Origin: Lutibacter litoralis
Lineage (GTDB): Bacteria > Bacteroidota > Bacteroidia > Flavobacteriales > Flavobacteriaceae
NCBI RefSeq assembly: GCF_014646675.1
Contig: NZ_BMNS01000003.1
Coordinates: 1 to 64,000 of the forward strand
Reading direction: 5' to 3'
DNA length: 64,000 bases
Positions 56,219 through 64,000 of this stretch are shown here, piece by piece. The notes beneath the pieces were generated by a model. That model saw only the letters and a list, made by a program, of their open reading frames with translations. It was not told the origin of the DNA and did no database searches. Positions within the stretch are counted from its first letter, which is position 1; every line of letters starts with the position of its first letter. The translations under genes and the position numbers were made by a program.

Positions 56219-56698
56219 ATGTTATCTAAAAAACAAGCAAGAGCTTTCTTTTTAGGAGGAACATTAGTAACATTTCTAATTTTTATAGGACTTACGGTGT
56301 TTTCCTTATCGAAAGACGTTGATCAAACAAACCACGACAATATTACAGCAGAAGTTGTAAGAGGTAAAGAAATTTGGGAAACTAACAACTGTATGGGGTG
56401 CCATACTATACTAGGTGAAGGTGGATATTATGCGCCAGAATTAACAAAAGTTGTAGATAGACTAAATGCAAAATATAATGATAACGGTGAAGAAGTTATT
56501 AAAAGTATTTTAATGTCTAAAGGACCTTGGCAACCAAACGGGAGAAAAATGGTAGCTTATGGTATGACAGAAGCTGAGGCAAATGATGTGGTTGCTTTCT
56601 TTAAATGGATTGGAGAAATTGACTTAAATGGTTTTGGAAAAGTAGTAGGTGTTGATAGAAAAATATCACCAATTGCTAAAGAAAGAATGAACAACTAA
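56219..56698 (+). CDS. norC: Nitric oxide reductase subunit C (cytochrome c)
   Basis: 159 residues. One N-terminal membrane anchor (about 9-31), then a monohaem cytochrome c domain outside the membrane with C58-M-G-C61-H62 in NNCMGCHTILGEGGYYAPEL and a Met ligand in GRKMVAYGMTE. It passes electrons to NorB. norB follows after 24 bases. Confidence 0.96.
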   Translation: MLSKKQARAFFLGGTLVTFLIFIGLTVFSLSKDVDQTNHDNITAEVVRGKEIWETNNCMGCHTILGEGGYYAPELTKVVDRLNAKYNDNGEEVIKSILMSKGPWQPNGRKMVAYGMTEAEANDVVAFFKWIGEIDLNGFGKVVGVDRKISPIAKERMNN

Positions 56699-56722
56699 TC
56701 AATAACTTTAAAACAATTTAAA

Positions 56723-58060
56723 ATGAAATATAAATCACAAAAAGTAGCATATTGGTTTTTTGCTCTTTCAATGCTATTATTAGTTTTACAAATTATCTAT
56801 GGTTTTATTATGGGTTTTGCCCGAATTGGGTTTGATAATTTACACGAGTTTATTCCTTTTAATACCGCAAGATCTGTACACACAAATTTATTAGTCGTTT
56901 GGTTACTCTCTGGTTTTATGGGTGCCGCTTATTATATAATTCCTGAAGAAGCGCAACGCGAATTGGTTAATGTAAAATTAGCGTATGTTCAATTAATTAG
57001 CCTTGCAGTTGTTGGGGTAGTAGCAATTGTTGGATTTCACTTTAATATTTGGGAAGGACGTAAATTTCTTGAAATTCCACGTCCACTTGATTATTTAGTG
57101 GTTGTAAATGTGCTCTTATTTTTAGGCTTAATTTTAGTGACCTTATTTAAAGGAAAAAAACAAACCACAACAGCATTAGTGCTTTCAATGGGGCTATTAT
57201 TTGCTGCATTATTGTATTTACCAGGAATGCTACCTTTTGATAGCCAAGTAACAGATTCATTTTTCCGTTGGTGGGTGGTTCATTTATGGGTAGAAGGTGT
57301 TTGGGAATTAATTATGGGGGGTATTTTATCGTTCTTATTAATTAAACTAACAGGTGTTGATAGAGAAGTTATTGAAAAATGGCTGTATGTAATTGTTGGT
57401 TTAACTTTCTTATCAGGTGTTTTAGGTACAGGTCACCATTATTATTATATAGGTGTAAATAAAATTTGGTTATTAGTTGGAGGAATTTTCTCAGCATTAG
57501 AACCACTAGCATTTTTGGCAATGGCATTATTCGCAGTTAATATGTACAGAAAAGGAGAGAAAAAGCATCCAAATAAATTAGCTTTATATTGGACTTTAGG
57601 TGCTGCAATTGTTTCTTTTGTTGGAGCAGGTCTGTTAGGATTTGCACATACATTACCGCAAACAAATTTATACACTCACGGAACTTTAGTAACGGCAATG
57701 CACGGACATTTAGCTTTCTGGGGAGCCTACGCAATGATTGTTCTTGCAATTATTAGTTACAGTTTACCAAATATGACTGGAAGAAAATTATACGACAGTG
57801 CAACTGGTAGAATGGCGTATTGGTTCTCTAATATTGGTATGATTGGTATGACTGTTGCTTTTGGTGTTGCTGGGGTAGCTCAAGTATATTTAGAACGTAA
57901 ATTCGGAATGGATTTTATGGCTGTACAAAAAGAAATCAGCATTCATTTTGTGGTGTTAATAATTTGCGCATCACTTTTTGCAACGGGGATTATTATGTAT
58001 ATAGTAGATTTCTATAAACATGGAAGACCAACCGATGAAGCTATAGAAATTAAAGAGTAA
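56723..58060 (+). CDS. norB: Nitric oxide reductase subunit B, cNOR type
   Basis: 445 residues, 12 membrane segments, no quinol-oxidase N-terminal extension, so cNOR. Ligands correspond to the Pseudomonas aeruginosa enzyme at a constant offset of 20: H187, H238 and H239 with E191 for FeB (HLWVEGVWE, TGHHYYY), E260, and H327/H329 in MHGHLAFWG for haems b3 and b; H53 in ARSVHTNL is the other haem b ligand. It reduces 2 NO to N2O at the inner membrane. Confidence 0.97.
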   Translation: MKYKSQKVAYWFFALSMLLLVLQIIYGFIMGFARIGFDNLHEFIPFNTARSVHTNLLVVWLLSGFMGAAYYIIPEEAQRELVNVKLAYVQLISLAVVGVVAIVGFHFNIWEGRKFLEIPRPLDYLVVVNVLLFLGLILVTLFKGKKQTTTALVLSMGLLFAALLYLPGMLPFDSQVTDSFFRWWVVHLWVEGVWELIMGGILSFLLIKLTGVDREVIEKWLYVIVGLTFLSGVLGTGHHYYYIGVNKIWLLVGGIFSALEPLAFLAMALFAVNMYRKGEKKHPNKLALYWTLGAAIVSFVGAGLLGFAHTLPQTNLYTHGTLVTAMHGHLAFWGAYAMIVLAIISYSLPNMTGRKLYDSATGRMAYWFSNIGMIGMTVAFGVAGVAQVYLERKFGMDFMAVQKEISIHFVVLIICASLFATGIIMYIVDFYKHGRPTDEAIEIKE

Positions 58061-58302
58061 TTTATTAAAAGAATAAGTTTATAAAAAATCAACCCAAAAC
58101 TATATTTTTAGTTGTATTTAAATGTTTTAAATCTGATTTGTAATACAACATTTTAATGCTTAAAAAAGTAAGATATTAAAATCTTAATAGTAGTTTTTTA
58201 GATTGATTGCCAGAGTTGAAGATAGGTTGTTGTTTTTTTATACTAACTAACATATTAATCCAAAACTCTGGTTTTCTATTTTAATAATTTCAATAAATAC
58301 AA
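58061..58302. other. Gap between norB and norQ with an inverted repeat
   Basis: 242 bases with no frame or TAnnTTTG. CCAGAGTT (58210-58217) and AACTCTGG (58264-58271) form an 8-base inverted repeat around a 46-base loop. It may be a structured intercistronic RNA or an operator. Confidence 0.35.
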
Positions 58303-59082
58303 ATGAATAAGCAAGCACCATATTATCAAACTATAGGAAAAGAAGTTGAGGTTTTTGAACATGCCTATAAAAATAAAATTCCCTTTTTATTAAAAGGTCC
58401 TACTGGAACAGGAAAAAGTCGGTTTATAGAATACATGGCATATAAATTAGGCAAAAAATTAATTACCATTTCTTGCCATGAAGAAACTTCTTCAACCGAT
58501 TTAGTTGGAAGGTATATTATAAAAGGAGCAGAAACTATTTGGTCAGATGGACCACTTACAACAGCTATTAAACAAGGAGCAATAATTTATTTAGATGAAA
58601 TTGCAGAGGCAAGACCCGATGTAATTGTTGCAATTCATTCCTTAACAGATCATAGACGTGAATTGTTTATAGACAAATTAGGTGAAACCATAAAAGCACA
58701 TGAAGATTTTATGTTAGTAGCTTCTTTTAATCCAGGCTACCAAAAGGGTTTTAAAGAGTTAAAACCTTCAACACGTCAGCGTTTTATAGCAACAGCTTTT
58801 GCATATCCTGAAGCTAAAATTGAAGCTGAAATTTTAATTAACGAAACAGGTGTTGATGCAGGGATCGCTAAAAAATTAGTAAATATTGCCACTAAAATTA
58901 GAAACCTAACAGAACTTGGTTTAACAGAGACAGTTTCTACACGTTTGTTGGTTGATGCAGCAAAATTAATTCATAGCGGATTACCAAAACGCTTGTCTGT
59001 TCAAGTTGCCATTGTAGAGCCTTTAACCGATGATTTAGATGTGGTTGAAGCCTTGAAAGATTTATGTAATTTAATGATTTAG
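58303..59082 (+). CDS. norQ: MoxR-type AAA+ ATPase NorQ
   Basis: 259 residues, CbbQ/NirQ/NorQ family. Walker A is KGPTGTGKSRFIEY, Walker B AIIYLDEIAEARPD, then SFNPGYQKGFKELKPSTRQRF with sensor and arginine finger. It is thought to work with NorD in inserting the non-haem iron into NorB. The C-terminal CbbQ_C region is present. The norD gene follows after 53 bases. Confidence 0.95.
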   Translation: MNKQAPYYQTIGKEVEVFEHAYKNKIPFLLKGPTGTGKSRFIEYMAYKLGKKLITISCHEETSSTDLVGRYIIKGAETIWSDGPLTTAIKQGAIIYLDEIAEARPDVIVAIHSLTDHRRELFIDKLGETIKAHEDFMLVASFNPGYQKGFKELKPSTRQRFIATAFAYPEAKIEAEILINETGVDAGIAKKLVNIATKIRNLTELGLTETVSTRLLVDAAKLIHSGLPKRLSVQVAIVEPLTDDLDVVEALKDLCNLMI

Positions 59083-59089
59083 TAAGCCG

Positions 59090-59130
59090 TTAGCTATTAG
59101 CCAATAGCCTTTAGCCAAAAGCCAAAAGCG
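59090..59130. repeat. AGCCAA-rich short repeat between norQ and norD
   Basis: The gap repeats the words TTAGC and AGCCAA with small changes: GTTAGCTATTAGCCAATAGC then CTTTAGCCAAAAGCCAAAAG. It sits on the transcript before the norD start. Confidence 0.6.
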
Positions 59131-59135
59131 AAAAA

Positions 59136-60905
59136 ATGTTTGAACCAGATGAATACATATTTACCAAGTTAGCCTACTACTTTAAAAGGAAGAAAAAAGA
59201 GAAGGAGCAAGCAATTTCAAATGCGGTAAATTTAATTGATATTAAACCTCGTTTGTTAATTTTAGCCCGTGCAATTACTGGGGAATCTATCGAGATTTAT
59301 GAGGCTGAAAGAGAAGGTGGTTACAAAAATGATAACTTTTTTCTGCCTACTCGTTTTGTTGAATTTTCTTCCATAGAAGAAAATATATCGTTTTATACAT
59401 TTAGAGTTTTATACCTATCTGTTCAAAAGAATTTAGATTTAAATTGGAACGATAATAAAGAACATGAGTTATTAGAGTCTCAACAAAAAGCAGAAGAAAC
59501 TTCAAAATTAGTATTAGATTCTTTATTTGAACAATTTCCTATATCGGAGAAATACCATAACAAATTCATTCAATTTTTTTCTGAAAAACACAAAAATAAC
59601 AACCTCAGAGATTTTTCATTAATTTACGGAAAATGGATGCGAAATAATCCTGAAGAAAATTATGAAGATACATTGCAAAATTTTACTGAAAAAGTAAAAA
59701 AAGTAGATGAAGAAAAACCGAAAACCATTCTAAAATCCAATGCTGTGGAAGAAATAATTTCGGTTCAGGTTGATATAAAACAACAAGAAGATGCCGTTTT
59801 ACAACATCAATTTGAGAAAGTAGAAACCGCGGAAGAATTTGGAGGAAATTTTAGAGATTTTGATGGAGAAGATGAGTTAGAAGACCATTCAAATGCGCTG
59901 GAAGATATTAACATGAAATATACGGTTCGTGTAGATGATACTGTACATTCTGTGTATCAGGCAGATTTTATTGAAAATACAACAGTTTCTGAAAGTGCTG
60001 AAATTGACAGTAAAGGATATCATATAAAATACGATGAGTGGGATTATAAAACACGAGCTTATAAACCAGATTTTTGTAAAGTGTACCCTAAAACGTTGTT
60101 AAAAAACGATGTTAATTATTATAAAAAAACACTGAACGACAACAGAACGACTTTGGCTGGTTTAAGAAAAATGTTAACAACAGTTAATAATAAATTTCAA
60201 CAACAACGCAGACAACCTCAAGGAGAAGAGTTTGATATTGATGCAATTACAGATTTGTTTGTTGATGTTCATTCTGGACATACGCCTTCTGAAAAAATAT
60301 ACATATCAAAAAGAAAAAAAGAAAAGGATTTATCCATTTTATTATTGTTAGATGCTAGTCTGTCTAGCGATGGTTACGCGGCTGGAAATAGAGTAATTGA
60401 TGTAGAAAAACAAGTTTCAATTTTGTTTGGTGAAATTTTAGAAGATTTTAATATCGATTTTTCTATCGATTGTTTTTATTCAAAAACCAGAAATCACTCT
60501 TCATACATAACAATAAAAGATTTTGATGAAGATTGGCAAAAAGCAAAATTTAAAGTTGGAGCTGTGGAACCTAGTGGTTATACAAGAATCGGATCAGCTT
60601 TACGTCATTCTGGAGCTATGTTAGATAAGCGTGATACCAAAAACAAATGGGTGGTTTTAATATCAGACGGAAAGCCAAACGATTACGATAAATACGAAGG
60701 TAAATACGGAGTAAACGATGTAAAACAGGCTTTGAGAGAGTTAAATGAACGAAATATAAACTCATATGCCTTAGCAATTGAAGCACAAGCAAAATATTAT
60801 TTACCGCAAATGTTCGGACAAAATCATTATCAAATATTAACTACACCAGTTGAATTATTAAAATCTCTAGTTCATCTATACGAAAAGATTAAACATAAGT
60901 CTTAA
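59136..60905 (+). CDS. norD: von Willebrand factor A protein NorD
   Basis: 589 residues. The C-terminal VWA domain holds the metal-ion site DASLS in SILLLLDASLSSDGY, with later SGYTRIGSALRHSG and LISDGKPNDYDKYEGKYG; these match NorD. The N-terminal half is helical and charged, and weakly conserved. Partner of NorQ for cNOR maturation. A basic start (FKRKKKEKEQ) follows MFEPDEYIFTKLAYY. Confidence 0.93.
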   Translation: MFEPDEYIFTKLAYYFKRKKKEKEQAISNAVNLIDIKPRLLILARAITGESIEIYEAEREGGYKNDNFFLPTRFVEFSSIEENISFYTFRVLYLSVQKNLDLNWNDNKEHELLESQQKAEETSKLVLDSLFEQFPISEKYHNKFIQFFSEKHKNNNLRDFSLIYGKWMRNNPEENYEDTLQNFTEKVKKVDEEKPKTILKSNAVEEIISVQVDIKQQEDAVLQHQFEKVETAEEFGGNFRDFDGEDELEDHSNALEDINMKYTVRVDDTVHSVYQADFIENTTVSESAEIDSKGYHIKYDEWDYKTRAYKPDFCKVYPKTLLKNDVNYYKKTLNDNRTTLAGLRKMLTTVNNKFQQQRRQPQGEEFDIDAITDLFVDVHSGHTPSEKIYISKRKKEKDLSILLLLDASLSSDGYAAGNRVIDVEKQVSILFGEILEDFNIDFSIDCFYSKTRNHSSYITIKDFDEDWQKAKFKVGAVEPSGYTRIGSALRHSGAMLDKRDTKNKWVVLISDGKPNDYDKYEGKYGVNDVKQALRELNERNINSYALAIEAQAKYYLPQMFGQNHYQILTTPVELLKSLVHLYEKIKHKS

Positions 60906-61015
60906 TATTTATTGTGTTTTAAGTCAACTATTTCATTACTTTTTTATTTATAAAACACTGTATTGCAGTTTTTTATAAATTTTCATAAAAAAGGATAAGA
61001 TTGTCTTTTATTTAG

Positions 61016-61023
61016 TATATTTG
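61016..61023 (+). promoter_or_regulatory. -7 box for the ric-like operon
   Basis: TATATTTG, 18 bases before the ATG at 61042. It overlaps the first codon of the longer TTG frame at 61021, which argues that 61042 is the true start and that this is a second transcript inside the nor locus. Confidence 0.6.
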
Positions 61024-61041
61024 CACTTTAAATTAATGATT

Positions 61042-61752
61042 ATGAATATAACAAAAGAAAATACAGTTGCTGAAGTAGTATCAAAAAACTTAGGATCGGA
61101 TCACGTTTTTAGTAAATATAAAATAGATTTTTGCTGCGGAGGTGGAGATACCTTGGAGAAAGCTTGTAAAGAAAGAGGAATTGAATTTGAGACTTTAAAA
61201 AATGAAATTGAAGCTATAAATAATAAAATTACAGGAGGAACATCAATAGAAGATATAGATATTCCTACACTCATTAATGAGGTAAAAGGTGGATTTCATG
61301 CTACAATTAGCGACCTGTTTTTTGAAGTATTACCCTATACATCCAAAGTTGCAAATGTACATGGTCTTGAGCATAAGGAAGTTATTGAAATTAATGAACT
61401 AGTTAAAGGAGCTGAAGTAGTAATTAATGAAACCTTTAGAAATTCAATAATGAGTTTGTACCCAATAATTATTGAAATTGTTAAAGCAAGTGAAAAAACA
61501 GAAGAAATTTCAATAGAGACACTACAGAGCCTTCAGAAAAGTATTGAAAGAAATGAAATTGCGCAAGGTTTAATAGGAGATTCCTTTAAAGAAATTTCAA
61601 AATTATCTTCAAACTATACAACTCCTGATGATGCATGTAGTTCTTATGATTACTTGTATAAAAATTTACAACAATTGCAGCACGAAGTACATAAATATAT
61701 GCATTTTGAAAAAAATGTATTAATACCAAAAACACTTAATATTATTGAATAA
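61042..61752 (+). CDS. RIC/YtfE/ScdA-like protein lacking most di-iron ligands
   Basis: 236 residues. The N-terminal ScdA_N motif is intact: IDFCCGGGD with C31 and C32. The rest aligns with E. coli YtfE (recalled), ungapped over both ligand-bearing stretches. Of the six hemerythrin-type di-iron ligands only H86 (H84) and E223 (E208) remain; H129 is T131, E133 is S135, H160 is Q175 and H204 is Y219. YtfE-type proteins respond to NO and repair Fe-S clusters. Without the di-iron site this one should not do that chemistry alone. It overlaps the next gene by 1 base (TAATG). Start chosen after the -7 box; ATG at 61036 is an alternative. Confidence 0.85.
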   Translation: MNITKENTVAEVVSKNLGSDHVFSKYKIDFCCGGGDTLEKACKERGIEFETLKNEIEAINNKITGGTSIEDIDIPTLINEVKGGFHATISDLFFEVLPYTSKVANVHGLEHKEVIEINELVKGAEVVINETFRNSIMSLYPIIIEIVKASEKTEEISIETLQSLQKSIERNEIAQGLIGDSFKEISKLSSNYTTPDDACSSYDYLYKNLQQLQHEVHKYMHFEKNVLIPKTLNIIE

Positions 61753-62726
61753 TGAATTCATTCTTACCAACTGTTGAAAAACTACCAGAAGGTCATCCTG
61801 TTAAAGTATATTATCAAGAAGCTACCTTAATACAAGATATTTTATTAGAATTACATGAAGCTGATCCTGTTGAAGATTTTCAAAAATATTTTAATATTTA
61901 TAATCAATTAATAACTATAGAAAAACGATTTGCACGTAAAGAAAACCAATTATTTCCATATTTAGAAAAGCACGGTTGGGAAGGCCCAAGTCAAGGAATG
62001 TGGTCTTTTCATGATAATTTACGCGATCAAATTCGTTTACTAAATACCTATAATTCAGAAAAAAACACAAAGAAAATTATAGATAACATTCCTTATCTAA
62101 TTGAAGGTATTAAACGCTTAATGTCAATTGAAGATTTGCGTTTGTTTCCAAATGCAATGAATTTATTAACTGAAGATGATTGGAAAGAATTTTATGTAGG
62201 CGATGAAGAAATTGGTTGGATGTTGACTGAAAAACCAGCTCAATACCCAATAGCTGAAGAGGTTTATGTACATCCTAGTCAAGATTTTAAGAAACGAGAA
62301 TTGTCTTTTTCATTAGAGAATACGTTTCATTACGATGAAGGTTATATGACGCCAGAACAAGTAAATTTATTATTGCGTTTTTTACCAGTTGATATTACCT
62401 ATGTAGATGAAAACGATAAAGTTATTTTTTATAATAGAGGCGATGATCGTGTTTTTCCAAGAAGTAAAGGTATTATCGGACGAGAAGTTAAGTTTTGCCA
62501 TCCGCCAAAAAGTGTAGATATGGTAATCCGTATTGTAGCGGAATTTAAAGCAGGTACAAAAGATGTTGCTGAGTTTTGGTTTAATTTTAGAGGAAGAATT
62601 ATCCATATTAGATATTTTGCAATTAGAGATAATAACAAGCAATACAAAGGTGTAATTGAAATGTCGCAAGACATTACAGATATTCAAAAATTGGAAGGTC
62701 AAAAACGATTACTAGACTGGGATTAG
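61752..62726 (+). CDS. DUF438 hemerythrin-like protein with C-terminal PAS domain
   Basis: 324 residues. The N-terminal DUF438/hemerythrin-like region (to about 170) has ARKENQLFPYLEKHGWEGPS and EDLRLFPNAMNLLTEDDW. Residues about 205-324 form a PAS domain: LPVDITYVDENDKVIFYNRG, REVKFCHPPKSVDMV, and the end MSQDITDIQKLEGQKRLLDW. Proteins of this type may sense NO or oxygen via iron or haem. It starts on the stop of the RIC-like gene and is surely translated with it, so the two may act together. Its target is unknown; no output domain is present. Confidence 0.85.
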   Translation: MNSFLPTVEKLPEGHPVKVYYQEATLIQDILLELHEADPVEDFQKYFNIYNQLITIEKRFARKENQLFPYLEKHGWEGPSQGMWSFHDNLRDQIRLLNTYNSEKNTKKIIDNIPYLIEGIKRLMSIEDLRLFPNAMNLLTEDDWKEFYVGDEEIGWMLTEKPAQYPIAEEVYVHPSQDFKKRELSFSLENTFHYDEGYMTPEQVNLLLRFLPVDITYVDENDKVIFYNRGDDRVFPRSKGIIGREVKFCHPPKSVDMVIRIVAEFKAGTKDVAEFWFNFRGRIIHIRYFAIRDNNKQYKGVIEMSQDITDIQKLEGQKRLLDWD

Positions 62727-62739
62727 GGTAGGGATTATT

Positions 62740-63321
62740 ATGCAAAAAGAACTTATAAATGTTAAAAACGTATACTATCCACCTGGAGGAATTTTAATTT
62801 GGATTATCATCTTTTTAGAATTGTTCACTTTTGGAATGGCACTAATTGCTATGATTTTTTATAGTAAAGATGAGCCTGAAATTTTTCATAATTCTAGGCT
62901 GTTATTAAATACAACTTTTGGAGCTGTTAACACCGTTTTTTTATTAACGAGTGGGTTTTTTATGGCTAAATCTGTTGATAGTTTTAGGGAAAATAATATT
63001 AAAAAAACTGCACTATTTTTAAGGTGGACACTATTAGGAGGATTCTTATTTTTAGTATTAAAATCTGTTGAATACTATTTTAAGATTGAAAACGGATATA
63101 CCATCAACTACAGTACGTTTTTCTCATTTTACTGGATGTTAACCTTATTTCATGTAATTCATGTTATTGTAGGAATTGTAATTTTGTTGAGTGTTTATTT
63201 TGGCATAAAAAAACCGATAGTAAGAACTTCTATAGAAGATTTTGAGGCAAGTGCCGCTTTTTGGCATATGTGCGATTTAATTTGGCTACTCCTTTTTCCA
63301 ATAATTTATTTACTATTCTAA
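62740..63321 (+). CDS. norE: NorE-like protein, cytochrome c oxidase subunit III family
   Basis: 193 residues with five membrane segments (about 20-43, 63-83, 103-121, 130-155, 168-190). The HVIHVIVGIVILL stretch and final helix FWHMCDLIWLLLFPIIYLLF match subunit III/NorE. NorE helps assembly or activity of NO reductase; it is not catalytic. It starts 13 bases after the DUF438 gene. Confidence 0.88.
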   Translation: MQKELINVKNVYYPPGGILIWIIIFLELFTFGMALIAMIFYSKDEPEIFHNSRLLLNTTFGAVNTVFLLTSGFFMAKSVDSFRENNIKKTALFLRWTLLGGFLFLVLKSVEYYFKIENGYTINYSTFFSFYWMLTLFHVIHVIVGIVILLSVYFGIKKPIVRTSIEDFEASAAFWHMCDLIWLLLFPIIYLLF

Positions 63322-63322
63322 G

Positions 63323-63568
63323 ATGAAGAAATATTTATTTTTAAAAGTTTGGGTGGTACTAATTATGCTTACCATAACTACCACATTAGTTTCAAATTCA
63401 ACCTTAAGTAAAACACGGGTAGCAATACTTATTTTAGGGTTGTCTGTTTTTAAGTTTTTTGGAGTTTCATTTTACTTTATGGAATTAAAAAAAGCACATA
63501 TTTTTTGGAAAATTTCAATAACTATTTTTGTAGTATTTTTAACTACTATTTTAGTTTTAATGCGTTAG
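63323..63568 (+). CDS. NorF-like small membrane protein
   Basis: 81 residues, three membrane segments, including AILILGLSVFKFFGVSFYFMELKKAHIFWK, written in parts, which matches the cytochrome c oxidase subunit IV-like/NorF pattern (FMELRxAH). It starts 1 base after the norE-like gene. It likely forms a pair with it, as norE-norF in other denitrifiers. Confidence 0.75.
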   Translation: MKKYLFLKVWVVLIMLTITTTLVSNSTLSKTRVAILILGLSVFKFFGVSFYFMELKKAHIFWKISITIFVVFLTTILVLMR

Positions 63569-63675
63569 TTATAATTTTTATATTATTTTTTAATTAGTTT
63601 AATTCAAGATTAAAAACTTGATTCTAGCTGTATAGCAGTCTTTTATTTATATTATTGCACAAATTAAACGTTGTT

Positions 63676-64000
63676 TTACAATACAAAATAACCTTTACTA
63701 TTCAATTTAAATTTTTTGATTTTACTATTTTTAATTGTAAAGGTTCCTTTTTTATAGGGTGTTCCTTTAATTGTAGCTTTTGAAAGTTTTCCTTGTTTCC
63801 AAGCAATATTAATTTCAAAACCACCTCTAGCTTTTAAACCTTTAACCTTGCCTTCTTGCCAAGCGTCTGGTAATGCAGGTAATAATTCTATTGTTTCAGT
63901 ATGAGATTGTAATAACATTTCAACAATACCAGCTGTACCACCCATATTTCCATCTAATTGAAATGGAGGATGTGCACACAATAAATTTTGGTAGGTTCCA
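63676..64000 (-). CDS. Glycoside hydrolase family 95-type alpha-L-fucosidase, C-terminal part
   Basis: The window edge cuts the gene; the frame stays open from the stop at 63676 to 64000 (upstream residues [13 protein letters not shown]). The [20 protein letters not shown] motif, then [11 protein letters not shown] and [15 protein letters not shown] are the classic GH95 C-terminus. GH95 enzymes remove fucose from algal or host glycans; secretion cannot be judged here. The TTG at 63979-63981 is not a real start. Confidence 0.85.
   Translation of the reverse strand, partial: GTYQNLLCAHPPFQLDGNMGGTAGIVEMLLQSHTETIELLPALPDAWQEGKVKGLKARGGFEINIAWKQGKLSKATIKGTPYKKGTFTIKNSKIKKFKLNSKGYFVL

Overview
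The window is chromosomal DNA of a member of the Bacteroidota, most likely family Flavobacteriaceae, perhaps a marine, denitrifying genus such as Lutibacter (the genus is a guess). The reasons are the very AT-rich composition, the -7 promoter element TAnnTTTG in front of about twenty genes, and gene forms typical of the group: secDF fusion, CcsB-CcsA fusion, HPRT-adenylate kinase fusion, surE-membrane protein-lpxB, GYDIA-type GHMP kinase and TTG starts. I see no rRNA, tRNA, insertion sequence, prophage or CRISPR array.

Layout. 1-4440: an anaerobic module, a glycyl radical enzyme closely matching trans-4-hydroxy-L-proline dehydratase (HypD) and its radical-SAM activase, embedded in three families of palindromic intergenic repeats. 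4453-10572: a thioesterase and two adjacent large secreted proteins that share a cysteine-rich module. 11235-18985: tail-specific protease, surE, lpxB, a small secreted protein and comEC. 18990-26941: a secreted thioredoxin, three POT-family peptide transporters and a dipeptidyl-peptidase IV, a peptide-use cluster. 27180-31446: class II HMG-CoA reductase, a GYDIA GHMP kinase, a flavoprotein and a DUF456 protein. 31578-35544: a BlaI/M56 regulatory operon with three near-identical operators, followed by a TPR protein and a TonB-like lipoprotein. 35685-53741: housekeeping genes (obg, hpt-adk, secDF, fhs, mdh, gyrB, guaA, a LysM protein, ccsBA). 54190-63568: tryptophanase, an Rrf2 Fe-S regulator and a nitric oxide reductase locus (norC, norB, norQ, norD, a RIC/YtfE-like protein, a DUF438-PAS protein, norE-like and norF-like). 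From 63676 a GH95-type fucosidase runs off the right edge.

How the parts fit. The nor locus should let the cell reduce NO to N2O; the Rrf2 protein and a TGAT-N4-ATCA palindrome before norC are the likely control points, and ccsBA would attach the haem of NorC. The RIC-like protein keeps its CC-G-G motif but has lost four of six di-iron ligands known in E. coli YtfE, so it probably does something other than classical repair. DPP IV, the three POT carriers and HypD could together use proline- and hydroxyproline-rich peptides; that link is inference. The most unusual items are the degenerate RIC, the shared cysteine module, the triple BlaI operator and the HypD-like enzyme in a flavobacterium.
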